This document shows positions 17,756 through 27,355 of a stretch of 64,000 nucleotides of DNA, piece after piece. The position numbers and the translations under genes were made by a program. A model generated the notes under the pieces. The model was not told where the DNA came from and did no database searches. It worked only from the letters and a program-made list of their open reading frames with translations. The stretch is from NCBI GenBank assembly GCA_018993265.1, contig JAGKSW010000071.1, positions 21,270-85,269 of the forward strand. Direction: 5' to 3'. The stretch's first letter is position 1, and each line of letters begins with the position of its first letter. Source of the DNA: Nostoc sp. TH1S01 (lineage in GTDB: Bacteria; Cyanobacteriota; Cyanobacteriia; Cyanobacteriales; Nostocaceae).

Positions 17756-18415
17756 TTAATTTTTAGGCTGTGAGTTTGTTAGCCAATATTCTTCATCAGC
17801 ACTGTCTTTGGTAATAACCACATAAATTTGTTCCTTAAGTTCAATAATGAGAACTCTTTCTCCGCGTTGTGGGGCAATAGTTGCCCACTCTGCTAAAACA
17901 GCGCTAATAGTCAAAAGATTACGTTTTGCATCTACTACGTCAACTTGCCCAATTTTGCCTTGATTTTCTCTAGGAATATAAAAAGTATTTACAATACCAA
18001 TGCAACCAATTAGGCGCTCACTACTTACATCTTCTCCAAACTCTGCAAAGAGTCTACTAATTGGTTCTGCTATTAGTCTACCTATAAATAAACTGAGAAT
18101 CAAAGAACAAATTAACACAATTCCACTAATCAAACCACCCAAACTACTGCCAAACCAAATATTTAATGTCAAACCAAAAATACCCCAAAAACTTAAATCT
18201 ATTGCAAGTAATAAAATCAGTGGAGCTTTGCCAATACCTGCCCATCCTAACAATTCCCCAATCCCAAGTTCACTATCACTATCTGCATCGAAATCTACAT
18301 CGCCATCAACATCAACGTCAATATTTTGTCTTCCAGAAATAATAATAAATATGAATAGCAAGACTCCCATTGCTAAGAAAATCCAATATGGCAAGTTAGC
18401 TTGATTAAGTAGCAT
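17756..18415 (-). CDS. NfeD/YqiJ-like membrane protein with OB-fold domain
   Basis: 219 residues. Membrane segments at about 8-27, 62-84 and 88-112; an acidic Asp repeat (DVDVDGDVDFDADSDSE) lies between the first two. The C-terminal 80 residues (GCIGIVNTFYIPRENQGKIG ... RVLIIELKEQIYVV) look like the OB-fold domain of YqiJ/NfeD proteins. It is transcribed 22 bp upstream of the flotillin gene, so the two very likely form one operon and a joint membrane complex, as in the yqiJ-yqiK pair of E. coli. Confidence 0.8.
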   Translation of the reverse strand: MLLNQANLPYWIFLAMGVLLFIFIIISGRQNIDVDVDGDVDFDADSDSELGIGELLGWAGIGKAPLILLLAIDLSFWGIFGLTLNIWFGSSLGGLISGIVLICSLILSLFIGRLIAEPISRLFAEFGEDVSSERLIGCIGIVNTFYIPRENQGKIGQVDVVDAKRNLLTISAVLAEWATIAPQRGERVLIIELKEQIYVVITKDSADEEYWLTNSQPKN

Positions 18416-18551
18416 AATATTCTTTTAAAAAGAAAAAATATAATATGTAATTAGTACTTATTTTAGGGTTACTAAATGTAAAGTTTTTTAGATATATTAC
18501 ACATTACTTGGTTTATCTTATTTTAGAGAAGATTTATCAAGTAAATCTGAG

Positions 18552-18665
18552 GTATGGTGTGTTATGGCTTTAGCCTAACGCACGCCAGATTATGATGGTG
18601 CGTTAGGCGATCGTATCTAGTTTTTGTGATGAATTAGCTCACACTCTGCGCCTAACACACCCTAC
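18552..18665. repeat. 114-bp inverted-repeat element, copy A
   Basis: The right end GCGCCTAACACACCCTAC is the reverse complement of the left end of copy B (GTAGGGTGCGTTAGGC) at 31388-31501. The right half of the two copies (GGTGCGTTAGGCG to CACCCTACG) is almost identical. The left end of this copy has changed to GTATGGTGTG. It is non-coding and lies in the 521-bp spacer 18416-18936, which otherwise shows nothing. Confidence 0.75.
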
Positions 18666-18936
18666 GGGAATTTTATTTTTACTAAAATTCTGCTCACATA
18701 GCCAAGGAATAAACCTCCGAGAAGCATTTATCTCCAAAGATTGAGAAGCAGCTACAGGATTCTGATTCATTTTTTCTGCCGCAATACGGTTCAGATAATG
18801 GAGAAGAGTATTAGGTTTAATCTGGATTAAAAGGCATTTCATCTCAACAAGGCTAGTTCAGTTTCAGTTCACAATTTCACTGGACTAAATCTGGATTTGA
18901 AAAAAATACAATGATGTGCATAGTAATGTAAAAGCC

Positions 18937-19677
18937 TCAAACAGCCCCACCGTTGACGCGAATATTTTGCCCAGTAATCCAACGTGCTTCTTCACTAGCT
19001 AAAAAAGCTACCACGTCGGCAATTTCTTGAACATCACCCAGCTTGTTAAAAGCTGACATTTGGGCTAAACGATTAATTTGTTCTGCGGTTTTGCCTTCGC
19101 GGAACAGTTCTGTATCTGTCGGGCCAGGAGAAACAACATTCACCGTAATTTCTTTAGCACCTAACTCCTTCGCCAACACCCGCGTTATTTGTTCCACTGC
19201 GCCTTTAGTTGCTGCATAAGCACTGTAAGTTGGCAACATCATAGCTGTGGTGGATGAAGAAAAGTTAATAATTCTGCCGCCTACTGCCATGTGTTGTGCA
19301 GCTTGTTGACAGGCAAAAAAAGTTCCTTTGACATTAACAGCAAAGAGTTTGTCAAATTCTGCTTCTGTAATTTCTATAACTGGTTTGTAAAGAATTGTGC
19401 CAGCATTATTAACTAAAATATCGATTTTGCCAAAATGGGCAATGGTTTTTTGAAATAGCTGTTCAATATCAGCCACATTACCCACATCAGCTTGAACAGA
19501 AATTGCTTGTACTCCCAGCTTTTCAATTTCTGCCACAACTTCTTGGGCTTTAGCTGCATTCCCCGCATAATTAACTACGACAGATGCACCCTTTTGAGCT
19601 AATGTTAAAGCGATCGCTCTACCAATTCCCCGCGATGCACCAGTCACAATTGCAACTTTTCCTGTTAAAGCTGCCAT
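18937..19677 (-). CDS. SDR-family oxidoreductase (FabG-like)
   Basis: 246 residues, the usual length. Classical short-chain dehydrogenase motifs: TGASRGIGRAIA (NADP(H)-binding Gly motif, with Arg after the first Gly suggesting NADPH), NNAG (residues about 89-92), SSSTTAMMLPTYSAYAATKG (catalytic Ser and YxxxK), and PGPTDTELF. The end HGG-like NGGAV is usual for 3-oxoacyl-ACP reductase-type SDRs. No fatty-acid gene is nearby, so the substrate is unknown; 'glucose/ribitol dehydrogenase-like' is an equal possibility. Start ATG 19677 has an AGGA upstream. Confidence 0.85.
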   Translation of the reverse strand: MAALTGKVAIVTGASRGIGRAIALTLAQKGASVVVNYAGNAAKAQEVVAEIEKLGVQAISVQADVGNVADIEQLFQKTIAHFGKIDILVNNAGTILYKPVIEITEAEFDKLFAVNVKGTFFACQQAAQHMAVGGRIINFSSSTTAMMLPTYSAYAATKGAVEQITRVLAKELGAKEITVNVVSPGPTDTELFREGKTAEQINRLAQMSAFNKLGDVQEIADVVAFLASEEARWITGQNIRVNGGAV

Positions 19678-19761
19678 AAGTAAATCCTGCTTTACTAGCG
19701 ATGAGTTGCTCTTAACCTATCGCACAAAGGTTAAATTTACCTATTGAGTATTTGTGTTTTT

Positions 19762-19801
19762 CACTCAGCACTCAGCACTCAGCACTCAGCACTCAGCACT
19801 A
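19762..19801. repeat. CACTCAG heptamer tract (five full units)
   Basis: Five uninterrupted CACTCAG units and a partial sixth. The tract abuts the 3' end of the efflux adaptor gene: the stop codon (TAG on the minus strand) lies at its boundary, so the repeat may have supplied the present stop. Confidence 0.9.
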
Positions 19802-21115
19802 AGACTCAGGAACAATTGGCACACCATCCCGAATATTCAGCAGTCCAGAAATAATAATTTGGTCTTCTGGCTGTAATCCTGCCAAAACTTGGTAATAATT
19901 ATTTGTCATATTCCCTAACTTCACTTGCCTTTGTTGCGCTACTAATTGGGAAACTCCTTGAGGGGTCGTTTGCTGTTTAGCCACATAGACAAAAGTTTCA
20001 CCCGCCACGCGAGTTACTGCGGTGGTCGGAATTAAAACTCCTGGACGCTGATTCCAAATTACCCTTGTCCGGACTAATTGACCTGCCCTGAATTGCCCTT
20101 GGGCGTTATTAAACAATGCTTTAACTAATATTGCTCGCGGTTCACTGTTAACATTGGGAGCAATTAAAAAGACTCGACTTGTACCCAAAACTTGCCCTTG
20201 AGAGTTAAGAATTTCCACAGGCATTCCCTTGCGTAATTTGGGGCCGCGCTCTAGTGGTAAAGTGAGGGCAACTTCTAAAGGTCGGGTTTCAGCAACGGTC
20301 ATGAGTCGTGAAGAAGTCGTGACAAAATCACCAACTTTTACCGAAATATCGCCCACCGTGCCAGCGAAGGGAGCCGTAATTTTGTCATACTGAAGTTGTG
20401 CTGGTGGTGGTTGGTTGTTGGCATTGGCTTGCTGGAGGGCATTTTCAGCTTGCAAGATACTAGCTTTTTGAGCTTGAATGCGGGAATTTACAGCATCCAG
20501 GTTAGCTTTTGCTGTCGCCAGCCGATTAGCAGATAAATCCTTAGCTTGTCGTGATATTGCGCCTTGGTCTGCTAAGTTAGCAGATTTTGCGTAATCTAAT
20601 TGATTTGACTGCACCTCAGCTAACTTTGATATTCGTTCTACTTCCAAAGCGCGGAGTGTGGCGCGGGCGCTTTCTAGAAGGGTGGCGGTTGCTTGAGTGG
20701 CACCACTATTGCTTAGGGCTGTGGGTTGTTGAGCTTTATAATCTATCTGAATAATCGGTGTACCTGTGGCAACAGTATCTCCTGACTTGACAAATATCTG
20801 GGTAACTTGGCCAGGAATTCTCGACTGGAGGTTTATAGAACGCCGAGATTCCAAACTAGCGATATAGTCTGCACTTTCCTCAATTGTGCCTAATTGCACA
20901 GGTGCGATTTTTGCTCTTACCCCTGGTGTTTGAGCATGAGTTGGCGGTGTTTGTTGTACAGGAGTAAGTAAACGCCAAGCGATCGCAACTCCACCCCCTA
21001 CTATTAGTATTAAAGCTAACAATAATCGCCACCATCGCCAATTTTTTTGAGATAGTGGCGATGATAGTTCCGTATCTTCTTTTTCAAAATCAATTTGAGG
21101 CTCAGGGGATGTCAT
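19799..21115 (-). CDS. RND-type efflux periplasmic adaptor (HlyD/AcrA family)
   Basis: 438 residues. An N-terminal cytoplasmic stub is followed by a membrane anchor (about 28-48, LLLALILIVGGGVAIAWRLL). Then come a biotinyl-lipoyl half (GQVTQIFVKSGDTVATGTPI), a long coiled-coil hairpin (residues 155-235, Ala/Gln/Lys-rich), the second lipoyl half (KITAPFAGTVGDISVKVGDFV), a beta-barrel and a membrane-proximal domain (GLQPEDQIIISGLLNIRDG). It would bridge an inner-membrane pump and an outer-membrane channel, but no pump gene lies next to it in the window. The stop is set at the edge of a heptamer tract. Confidence 0.88.
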   Translation of the reverse strand: MTSPEPQIDFEKEDTELSSPLSQKNWRWWRLLLALILIVGGGVAIAWRLLTPVQQTPPTHAQTPGVRAKIAPVQLGTIEESADYIASLESRRSINLQSRIPGQVTQIFVKSGDTVATGTPIIQIDYKAQQPTALSNSGATQATATLLESARATLRALEVERISKLAEVQSNQLDYAKSANLADQGAISRQAKDLSANRLATAKANLDAVNSRIQAQKASILQAENALQQANANNQPPPAQLQYDKITAPFAGTVGDISVKVGDFVTTSSRLMTVAETRPLEVALTLPLERGPKLRKGMPVEILNSQGQVLGTSRVFLIAPNVNSEPRAILVKALFNNAQGQFRAGQLVRTRVIWNQRPGVLIPTTAVTRVAGETFVYVAKQQTTPQGVSQLVAQQRQVKLGNMTNNYYQVLAGLQPEDQIIISGLLNIRDGVPIVPES

Positions 21116-22158
21116 GACTTATCAGGTTACTAAAATTAAAGTAAATAATTTTCGGTCTTTTTAGATGCAATCTACTGATATAGCATGAAGAGCAATAATA
21201 AATTCTATGTTAGCTCTGTCTCAATATACAGCTTTTGAGAACAGGTCTAATCTATCAAAAGGTCAATGATAAAAATTGAGACTGTGATAAGTTTTTTAAC
21301 TGTCTTGTCAGTTATTGTAGAAAATCCTTGAATCCTGATAATATAGTTAATTTTAAAATTCTTGGATAAAAATAAAATTTAATTTTTACAGTATTCTAGG
21401 TTAATTTAATTACAAATACTTACGAACTGTTATGGTAATGCTGTATCTTTTTATCTATGAAAAATATCAATTAAATTGTATGAATTAATTTCTTCTTATA
21501 TAAAAAATCCGGATCATCGGAGAAATGAATTAGATATACATAAACTCATATCCCCGACTTCTTTAAGAAGTTGGGGATATTTATATTGATGAATAATTTA
21601 ATAGTGTCATAAATAAAGATTTGATAAATCATGATGCATATAACTTGGCAATTTTCCGGAAACAGTTATAGTATCGATGCTTGTTTAAAGTATAAGTAAT
21701 ATCGCTGGAGCAACAACAAAATATTTGAATGCTGCATATCTTATTTAGTACAACGCTACCTGATTTATCAAACAGAATTCAATTCTGAATTCTGTGGGAC
21801 ACTTCGGCAAGCTCCCTTGCGCCTTGCTCAAGGCATCGCAGTGCGTCGCTGGCGGATAAATAAATGGTTTTAAGACTCCTACAAAATTTTCAATTTGGTG
21901 CTGCTTTTAGGTAGCGGATATTTTTCCCCCACTGATTGCATTTTGAATTCTGAATTCTTCAATATGTGATTCCCGGCTTTGAGTATTTTGTTTGAGAAGT
22001 AAAACCTATCTATTGGAACTTACCGCAATTTCCCAGTGTATCTCCGCATGAAGTTCAATTAGAAAATCACTCTACCTTGGTAAATTTCCATCACCTGTTA
22101 AAGTTGGAGATTTAATTTTTCTGAGGGTTTCTCAAAATTTATTGATTTGTAATGACTC
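21116..22158. other. 1.04-kb intergenic region upstream of the A-T-TE gene
   Basis: Divergent spacer with no credible gene. It contains the third CCCCGACTTCTT hairpin (21548-21580), a short palindrome AGAATTCAATTCTGAATTCT at about 21774-21793, and a GC-richer patch near 21800-21850 (CTCCCTTGCGCCTTGCTCAAGG) of the type scattered through Nostocales genomes. A long AT-rich leader precedes ATG 22159. Confidence 0.5.
21548..21580. repeat. CCCCGACTTCTT hairpin, copy 3
   Basis: ATATCCCCGACTTCTT and AAGAAGTTGGGGATAT form a nearly perfect stem of about 16 bp with a minimal loop (one G-U type mismatch). It lies in the spacer upstream of the A-T-TE gene, 580 bp before the start, with no gene ending nearby, so it is a mobile-type repeat rather than an obvious terminator. 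Confidence 0.75.
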
Positions 22159-24876
22159 ATGATTAATATTTCACCAACCTTACCCAAAATCTCTGTAACC
22201 CAAACATTTGTTTGTAATCGTTGGCTAAATCCACCCCAAGGGTTTATAAAATTTAACAAAAATGATATTCATCAGTCAATTAACAGTCGATTTGAACAAA
22301 TAGTCAAGCAACATCCCCAGGCGATCGCTGTTAAAAATAAAATAGAAGTACTCACTTATTCAGAGCTAAATAATCGAGCGAACCGCTTAGCCAATACTAT
22401 TCTCGCGCAGCGTGGAGATAGACGAGAAACTATAGCCTTGCTATTAGAAAAAGGTACTAATTTTATTGTTAGTATTTTTGGTGCTTTAAAAACAGGTAAA
22501 ATTTTTGTCCCCTTAGATATAGGCTTTCCGCAAGAAAGACTGGCTTATATTTTAGAGGATGCCCAAGTTAATTTAATTGTTACTAATAATCTCAATTTAA
22601 ATTTAGCTCATCAGTTAGCTGCTATTAATAATTGTCAGATATTAAATATTGATGATATAGCTGAAGCAGGTTGTAGCGAAAATCCTCACATTAATATCTT
22701 ACCAGAGGCACCAGCCTATTTAATTTATACGAGTGGTTCAACTGGCAAACCCAAAGGAGTTATTCATAATCATCTTCATAGCTTGCACTATTGCATGAAT
22801 GACACGAATACTTTGCTCATTAGTCCAAAAGACCGTGTAGTATTTCTCTATTCCTGTGGTGCATTAGGTGGCATTTTATGTATATTCTACACCTTACTCA
22901 ACGGGGCATCTTTGTATTTATTTAATGTTAAAGAAGAAGGATTCACTAATTTAGTTAACTGGTTAATTACAGAAGAAATTACAATTTATCATTCTTTCGC
23001 TACACTGTTTCGTCATTTCATAGATACCTTCACAGGTGTAGAACAATTTCCTAAAATTCGCTTAGTGAAATTAGGCGGCGAAGCCACATTACAACGAGAT
23101 ATAGAAGCTTATAAAAAATATTTTTCTCCCACTTGCCTCTTATATGCCAGCTTAGGTGCCACAGAAACAGGTACATTTTGCAATTTTATCGTTGATCAAC
23201 ATAGCAAAATTACTACCAGCACCGTGCCTATTGGCTACCCAGTAGCAGATATGGAAGTTGTTTTAATAAATGAAGCTGGAGAAGCAGTTGGCTATGGCAA
23301 AATTGGAGAAATCGCTGTCAGAAGCAAATATTTAGCTCTTGGTTATTGGCAAAAACCAGAGCAAACGAAAGCGGCATTTATCCCAACTTCAGAAACCGGA
23401 GAAGAAAGAATTTATCGTACTGGAGATTTAGGACGTATTGAACCTAACGGCTGTTTAATACACATGGGTAGAAAAGATTTTCAAGTGAAAATTAGAGGTT
23501 TCCGCATCGAAGTTGCTGAAATCGAAATGGCACTTTTTAAAACTGGTAAACTCAAAGAAGCTGTGGTGATTGCCCGTGAAGATATTTCCCATGATAAGAA
23601 ATTAGTAGCGTACATTGTTGCTCAACAAACCACAAAAATTACTACTAAAGAGCTACGGTATTTTTTACAGCAACAATTACCTGACTACATGATTCCTAGT
23701 GCATTTGTGTTTTTGGATAAATTACCATTAACACCCAATGGTAAAGTTGACCGCCTAGCTTTACCTGCACCTAATTTTGCCCTCGATAATTGTGTATCTG
23801 CGCGTGATGATTTAGAAAAACAATTGCTCCAGATTTGGGAAAATATATTAGGTGTTCAACCTATCGGCGTGGAAGACAACTTCTTTGATTTAGGGGGAAA
23901 TTCTCTTTTAGCTGTGCGAATATTTGCAGAAATAGAGCAAAAATTTGGACATCAATTGCCTTTAGCGGCACTATTTCCCTCCGGTACAGTAGAGGCACTC
24001 TCACAAATTATTCGAGAAAAGCAAAATCAATCAAAAACTGGCTGGTCATCTCTAGTCAAAATTCAACCTCAAGGTTCTAAGCCACCTTTATTTCTGATTC
24101 ACTCTTTAGGAGGAGAAATTCTTTGCTACCGCAATTTCGTTACTTGTTTAGATTCTGAACAACCTGTTTATGGCTTGCAACCACAAGGACTAGATGGAAA
24201 AGTACCTCCACTTACTTGTATGGAAGATATAGCTGCACATTACATTCAAGAAATGCAGACTATTCAACCCCAAGGGCCTTACTTTTTGGCAGGATATTCT
24301 TTTGGTGGTGTAGTAGCTTTTGAAATTGCACAACAACTCCAGAAACAAGGACAAAAAGTGGCACTTCTGGCAATGTTTGACACTTGTCGTCCTGGTTATA
24401 GCCAAAGGTTATCATTTTGGCAACGTGTTCCCATACATGTAGAGAATTTCATCCAACAAGGGCCGTATTACATTTGGCACAAGGTTGTAGGAGTCAGCCA
24501 AGTGCTGAATTATCGTTTACAGCAAGGATACAAACATTATTTGAATCTCGCACCCCAACTATTAAATGCTGTGGTCAATTCACCACAACCCGAAAAGTAC
24601 TTAGACATTATTGGTGCTAATGCTCAAGCCCTCAGCAAATATACATTTCAAAAGTATTCCGGTAATGTTACCTTGTTTCGGACGGAGGATACAAATCGCA
24701 GTGATGCTGTAGGACTAAAATATGATCCTCAATTTGGCTGGGGTGATATTGTGATGGGAAATTTAGATATCGATTATATTGATGGTTCTCACCTTTCGCT
24801 GCTGGATGAACCCTGTGTGCAAAGGCTAGCTGAGAAATTTCAAGTTTACTTAGAGAAAGCTCAAAGACTCATTTAA
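22159..24876 (+). CDS. single-module NRPS-like enzyme, A-T-TE
   Basis: 905 residues. Adenylation domain (about 35-535) with core motifs LIYTSGSTGKPKG (A3), GATETGTF (A5), YRTGDLGR (A7), GRKDFQVKIRGFRIE (A8) and LTPNGKVDR (A10). Thiolation domain with phosphopantetheine Ser582 (DLGGNSLL). Type I thioesterase (630-900) with Ser714 (GYSFGG), Asp741 and His878 (DGSHLSLL). No condensation domain. The pocket region reads FLYSCGALGGI at about 229-239, where amino-acid-activating domains have an Asp that holds the alpha-amino group; I see none, so a keto, hydroxy, aryl or fatty acid is likelier. A-T-TE enzymes of fungi and RalA-type bacterial enzymes join two aryl-pyruvates; that role here is a guess. 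Convergent with the exporter, overlapping its end by four bases. Confidence 0.88.
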   Translation: MINISPTLPKISVTQTFVCNRWLNPPQGFIKFNKNDIHQSINSRFEQIVKQHPQAIAVKNKIEVLTYSELNNRANRLANTILAQRGDRRETIALLLEKGTNFIVSIFGALKTGKIFVPLDIGFPQERLAYILEDAQVNLIVTNNLNLNLAHQLAAINNCQILNIDDIAEAGCSENPHINILPEAPAYLIYTSGSTGKPKGVIHNHLHSLHYCMNDTNTLLISPKDRVVFLYSCGALGGILCIFYTLLNGASLYLFNVKEEGFTNLVNWLITEEITIYHSFATLFRHFIDTFTGVEQFPKIRLVKLGGEATLQRDIEAYKKYFSPTCLLYASLGATETGTFCNFIVDQHSKITTSTVPIGYPVADMEVVLINEAGEAVGYGKIGEIAVRSKYLALGYWQKPEQTKAAFIPTSETGEERIYRTGDLGRIEPNGCLIHMGRKDFQVKIRGFRIEVAEIEMALFKTGKLKEAVVIAREDISHDKKLVAYIVAQQTTKITTKELRYFLQQQLPDYMIPSAFVFLDKLPLTPNGKVDRLALPAPNFALDNCVSARDDLEKQLLQIWENILGVQPIGVEDNFFDLGGNSLLAVRIFAEIEQKFGHQLPLAALFPSGTVEALSQIIREKQNQSKTGWSSLVKIQPQGSKPPLFLIHSLGGEILCYRNFVTCLDSEQPVYGLQPQGLDGKVPPLTCMEDIAAHYIQEMQTIQPQGPYFLAGYSFGGVVAFEIAQQLQKQGQKVALLAMFDTCRPGYSQRLSFWQRVPIHVENFIQQGPYYIWHKVVGVSQVLNYRLQQGYKHYLNLAPQLLNAVVNSPQPEKYLDIIGANAQALSKYTFQKYSGNVTLFRTEDTNRSDAVGLKYDPQFGWGDIVMGNLDIDYIDGSHLSLLDEPCVQRLAEKFQVYLEKAQRLI

Positions 24877-26696
24877 TAATCATCAGATATACCGTAATGT
24901 TGTGCTTGCATATTCCACAAAGTGGTATATTCGCCTCCAAGCTGTAAAAGTTCTTGGTGAGTTCCATCTTCGATTAAATGACCAGCTTTAAGGACTAAAA
25001 TTCGGTCAGCCATCCGTACTGAAGCAAGTCTGTGGGTAATCAAAATTGTCGTTTTACCCTCAGCTAATTCAATAAAGCGGCTGTAGAGGTCATATTCGCT
25101 GCGGGGGTCAAGTGCTGCGGTAGGTTCATCTAATAGTAACAGTTGGGCTGCTTGGCGAACAAAAGCACGAGCCAGAGCTAACTTTTGCCACTGACCCCCA
25201 GAAAGTTCTGTACCGCCAAATTGCTTACCTAGTGGTGTATCTTCTCTTGTGGGAAAATCATCCACTAGTTTGGTGATATCTGCTTTTTCGATTGCATATC
25301 CGAGAATATCTGGATGTTCTAAAGCAGCCAAATTTCCCAAAGCGATATTTTCTCCCAGAGTCAGCGCATAATGACCAAAATCTTGAAAAACTCCGGCAAT
25401 TTGTTGTCGCCACTGCTGTAAATTTAAACTTCTGAGGTCTATACCATCAACTAAAATACAGCCTTGTGTTGGATCATATAATCTAGTCAAAAGTTTAACT
25501 AAAGTGGTTTTACCTGCGCCATTTTCTCCGACTATGGCGACAGTTTGTCCAGGGTAAATAGTCAAAGAAATATCTTGTAGTGCTAAGCGATTATCTGGGT
25601 AGTAGAAGTCAACTTTCTCAAAAGTAATACCAGAACGAATAGGAGTTGGAACTGTCTCGCCAGGTATGCTGATTTGCATTGGGATGGGACTGTCGAGAAA
25701 ATTGAAAAACTGCTGCATGTAAAGAATATTTTCAAATAACTCTAACCAATTAGCCACAAATCTTTCGAGATTATTCTGCAAGTAAGTCAATGATTGGACG
25801 AATAAAAGTACACTACCAGGACTGAAATCACCCCGAAAAGCTTTCTGTACCACCCAGTAAAAAGCAAAACCATTTCCTAAAGTACTGAGAATAGCTAAAG
25901 TTGATGACCAAAATGCTTGCTTTCCTCGCAAATGGCGCATCGTTTGATGTAAAGATTGAAATGCTTGTAAGTAACGCTCGATAAAAAATGCACCTAGTTG
26001 AAACAACCTGATTTCTTTAGCATAGGTATCAGTCAGCATCACCGAAGTGTAATATTGCATCCTCCGCGCTTGCGGGCTGTTTTCAAATAAAGTTAGCCAA
26101 ATAGTTTTGCCATACTGAGAAGAAACTACGATTTGGGGTATCGTTGCGATCGCAATTACTAAAGGTATCCAAAAAGCTAAGGGAACTAGTAACCCAACTA
26201 TCACTATCAAAGTTACAAAAGAGCGACTTAATTCCACTAAATTCTCTAGCAAACTCAACGGTTTATAACCGACTTGTTGTTGCAGCAGTTGTAGTTCATC
26301 ATAAAACAAAGCATCTTCAAAACGGCTTAAATCTGCAAAATTATCAGCTTTACGCATTAATAATAAGCTAATATGCGCCGTTAACTTATCATTGAGATTT
26401 CCTTGAAGTGCAAATATCCAAGGATAAAGCAGAGTTTCTAATAGCAAAGCCCCCACCCATCCTGCTACCAAAGGAGCAAGAATTGTATATCCTATCTCTC
26501 TCCCAGATGTTAACGCTGTTGCTACAGTATCTATCACTAGCTTGGTAATCCAAACACTAACAGCAGGAAGAAACCCTTGCAATAAAGTCACACCAATTAA
26601 GAAAATCATTTCTCTCGGTGCTGCTGTCCATAACAAAGGTAGAGAACGAAATAAAGCTTTAGTATAGTCTGCAAACCAAACTCTTACATCGCTCAT
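24873..26696 (-). CDS. ABC transporter, fused membrane and ATP-binding domains (exporter)
   Basis: 607 residues from ATG 26696 (a TTG one codon earlier is not needed). The first 320 residues hold about six membrane segments; the rest is the nucleotide-binding domain with Walker A GENGAGKTT, Q-loop VFQDFG, signature TELSGGQWQK, Walker B LLLLDEPTAALD and the switch His (ITHRLASVR). It works as a dimer. No C39 peptidase domain is present, so it would not cleave a double-glycine leader. It is divergent from the TOMM precursor gene across a shared 656-bp region and is therefore the natural exporter for that peptide, or for the product of the A-T-TE enzyme it converges with. Confidence 0.9.
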   Translation of the reverse strand: MSDVRVWFADYTKALFRSLPLLWTAAPREMIFLIGVTLLQGFLPAVSVWITKLVIDTVATALTSGREIGYTILAPLVAGWVGALLLETLLYPWIFALQGNLNDKLTAHISLLLMRKADNFADLSRFEDALFYDELQLLQQQVGYKPLSLLENLVELSRSFVTLIVIVGLLVPLAFWIPLVIAIATIPQIVVSSQYGKTIWLTLFENSPQARRMQYYTSVMLTDTYAKEIRLFQLGAFFIERYLQAFQSLHQTMRHLRGKQAFWSSTLAILSTLGNGFAFYWVVQKAFRGDFSPGSVLLFVQSLTYLQNNLERFVANWLELFENILYMQQFFNFLDSPIPMQISIPGETVPTPIRSGITFEKVDFYYPDNRLALQDISLTIYPGQTVAIVGENGAGKTTLVKLLTRLYDPTQGCILVDGIDLRSLNLQQWRQQIAGVFQDFGHYALTLGENIALGNLAALEHPDILGYAIEKADITKLVDDFPTREDTPLGKQFGGTELSGGQWQKLALARAFVRQAAQLLLLDEPTAALDPRSEYDLYSRFIELAEGKTTILITHRLASVRMADRILVLKAGHLIEDGTHQELLQLGGEYTTLWNMQAQHYGISDDY

Positions 26697-26699
26697 CAA

Positions 26700-27355
26700 T
26701 TAAACCTGATTATTTATGGAATTTTAACTAAAATACGCTTTTTCTCGAAATTTAAAACCATTTTTTCTCCTTGATTTAAAAGAGAAAGTATATCTTTACT
26801 TACATGTATTTTTTGATTTTAATTTATTCAATTTATCTGTATCAGTATCTAAATGCAGGAAGTTATCTTAGATTTTATCTCAATTAAAAAACATCCTACT
26901 TAAGAAAGAGCAATACTACTTTGATATGTAAAAAGTATACTACTTGAGAAAGAATAAAAAACTCTAGAAAAAGATAATGTTAGAGAAGTTAGATGATCAA
27001 GACCGGACAATGTATCGCTAACAGTAGCAAAACTTTTATCAAAGACAAAGTTTTAGGGAAGTTTCATCCTACATGATAATTCCCGTCACTTATTAACAAG
27101 TGATTTTGCCCTTTGTGGATTAGTTAAATTCTGAATACAAAGCTGAGAGTTTGTGTTTAACTATGTCTGGATGAGCATATATAGTTAAGCATTAACTATT
27201 GTCTAATTTTTTGGTCATCCTTCACATTTGATCGTTCCAATATCAATTCTTTCAAGAAAGCTAGATGAGATACAAACATCAACCAAGTTTTCCACGAACT
27301 TGAATGCAGATTTACCAACAGGCTAATGAATTGAAGTTAAAAGGAGTAACTGACC
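26700..27355. promoter_or_regulatory. divergent control region between the ABC exporter and the TOMM precursor
   Basis: 656 bp, AT-rich, without a gene. It includes a near-palindrome TCACTTATTAACAAGTGA (27086-27103), four ATAGTTAA-type octamers between 27120 and 27199, and two similar blocks around 26885-26965 (CTACTTAAGAAAGA and CTACTTGAGAAAGA). The precursor start has a good ribosome site (AAGGAG, 27340-27345). Confidence 0.5.
27181..27199. promoter_or_regulatory. palindromic operator candidate ATAGTTAA-GCA-TTAACTAT
   Basis: A perfect 8-bp inverted repeat with a 3-bp centre, 157 bp upstream of the precursor start. Further half-sites of the same octamer stand at 27120-27127 (TTAGTTAA) and 27157-27164 (TTAACTAT). 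The arrangement looks like binding sites for a dimeric regulator; none is encoded nearby. Confidence 0.45.

Noticed and set aside
18639..18842. 67-aa minus-strand frame
   Set aside because: Runs into the 114-bp repeat element and has no coding signal.
19762..19801. CACTCAG tracts as a CRISPR array
   Set aside because: The units are 7 bp with no spacers and recur throughout the window; they are STRR heptamers. No cas gene is present.
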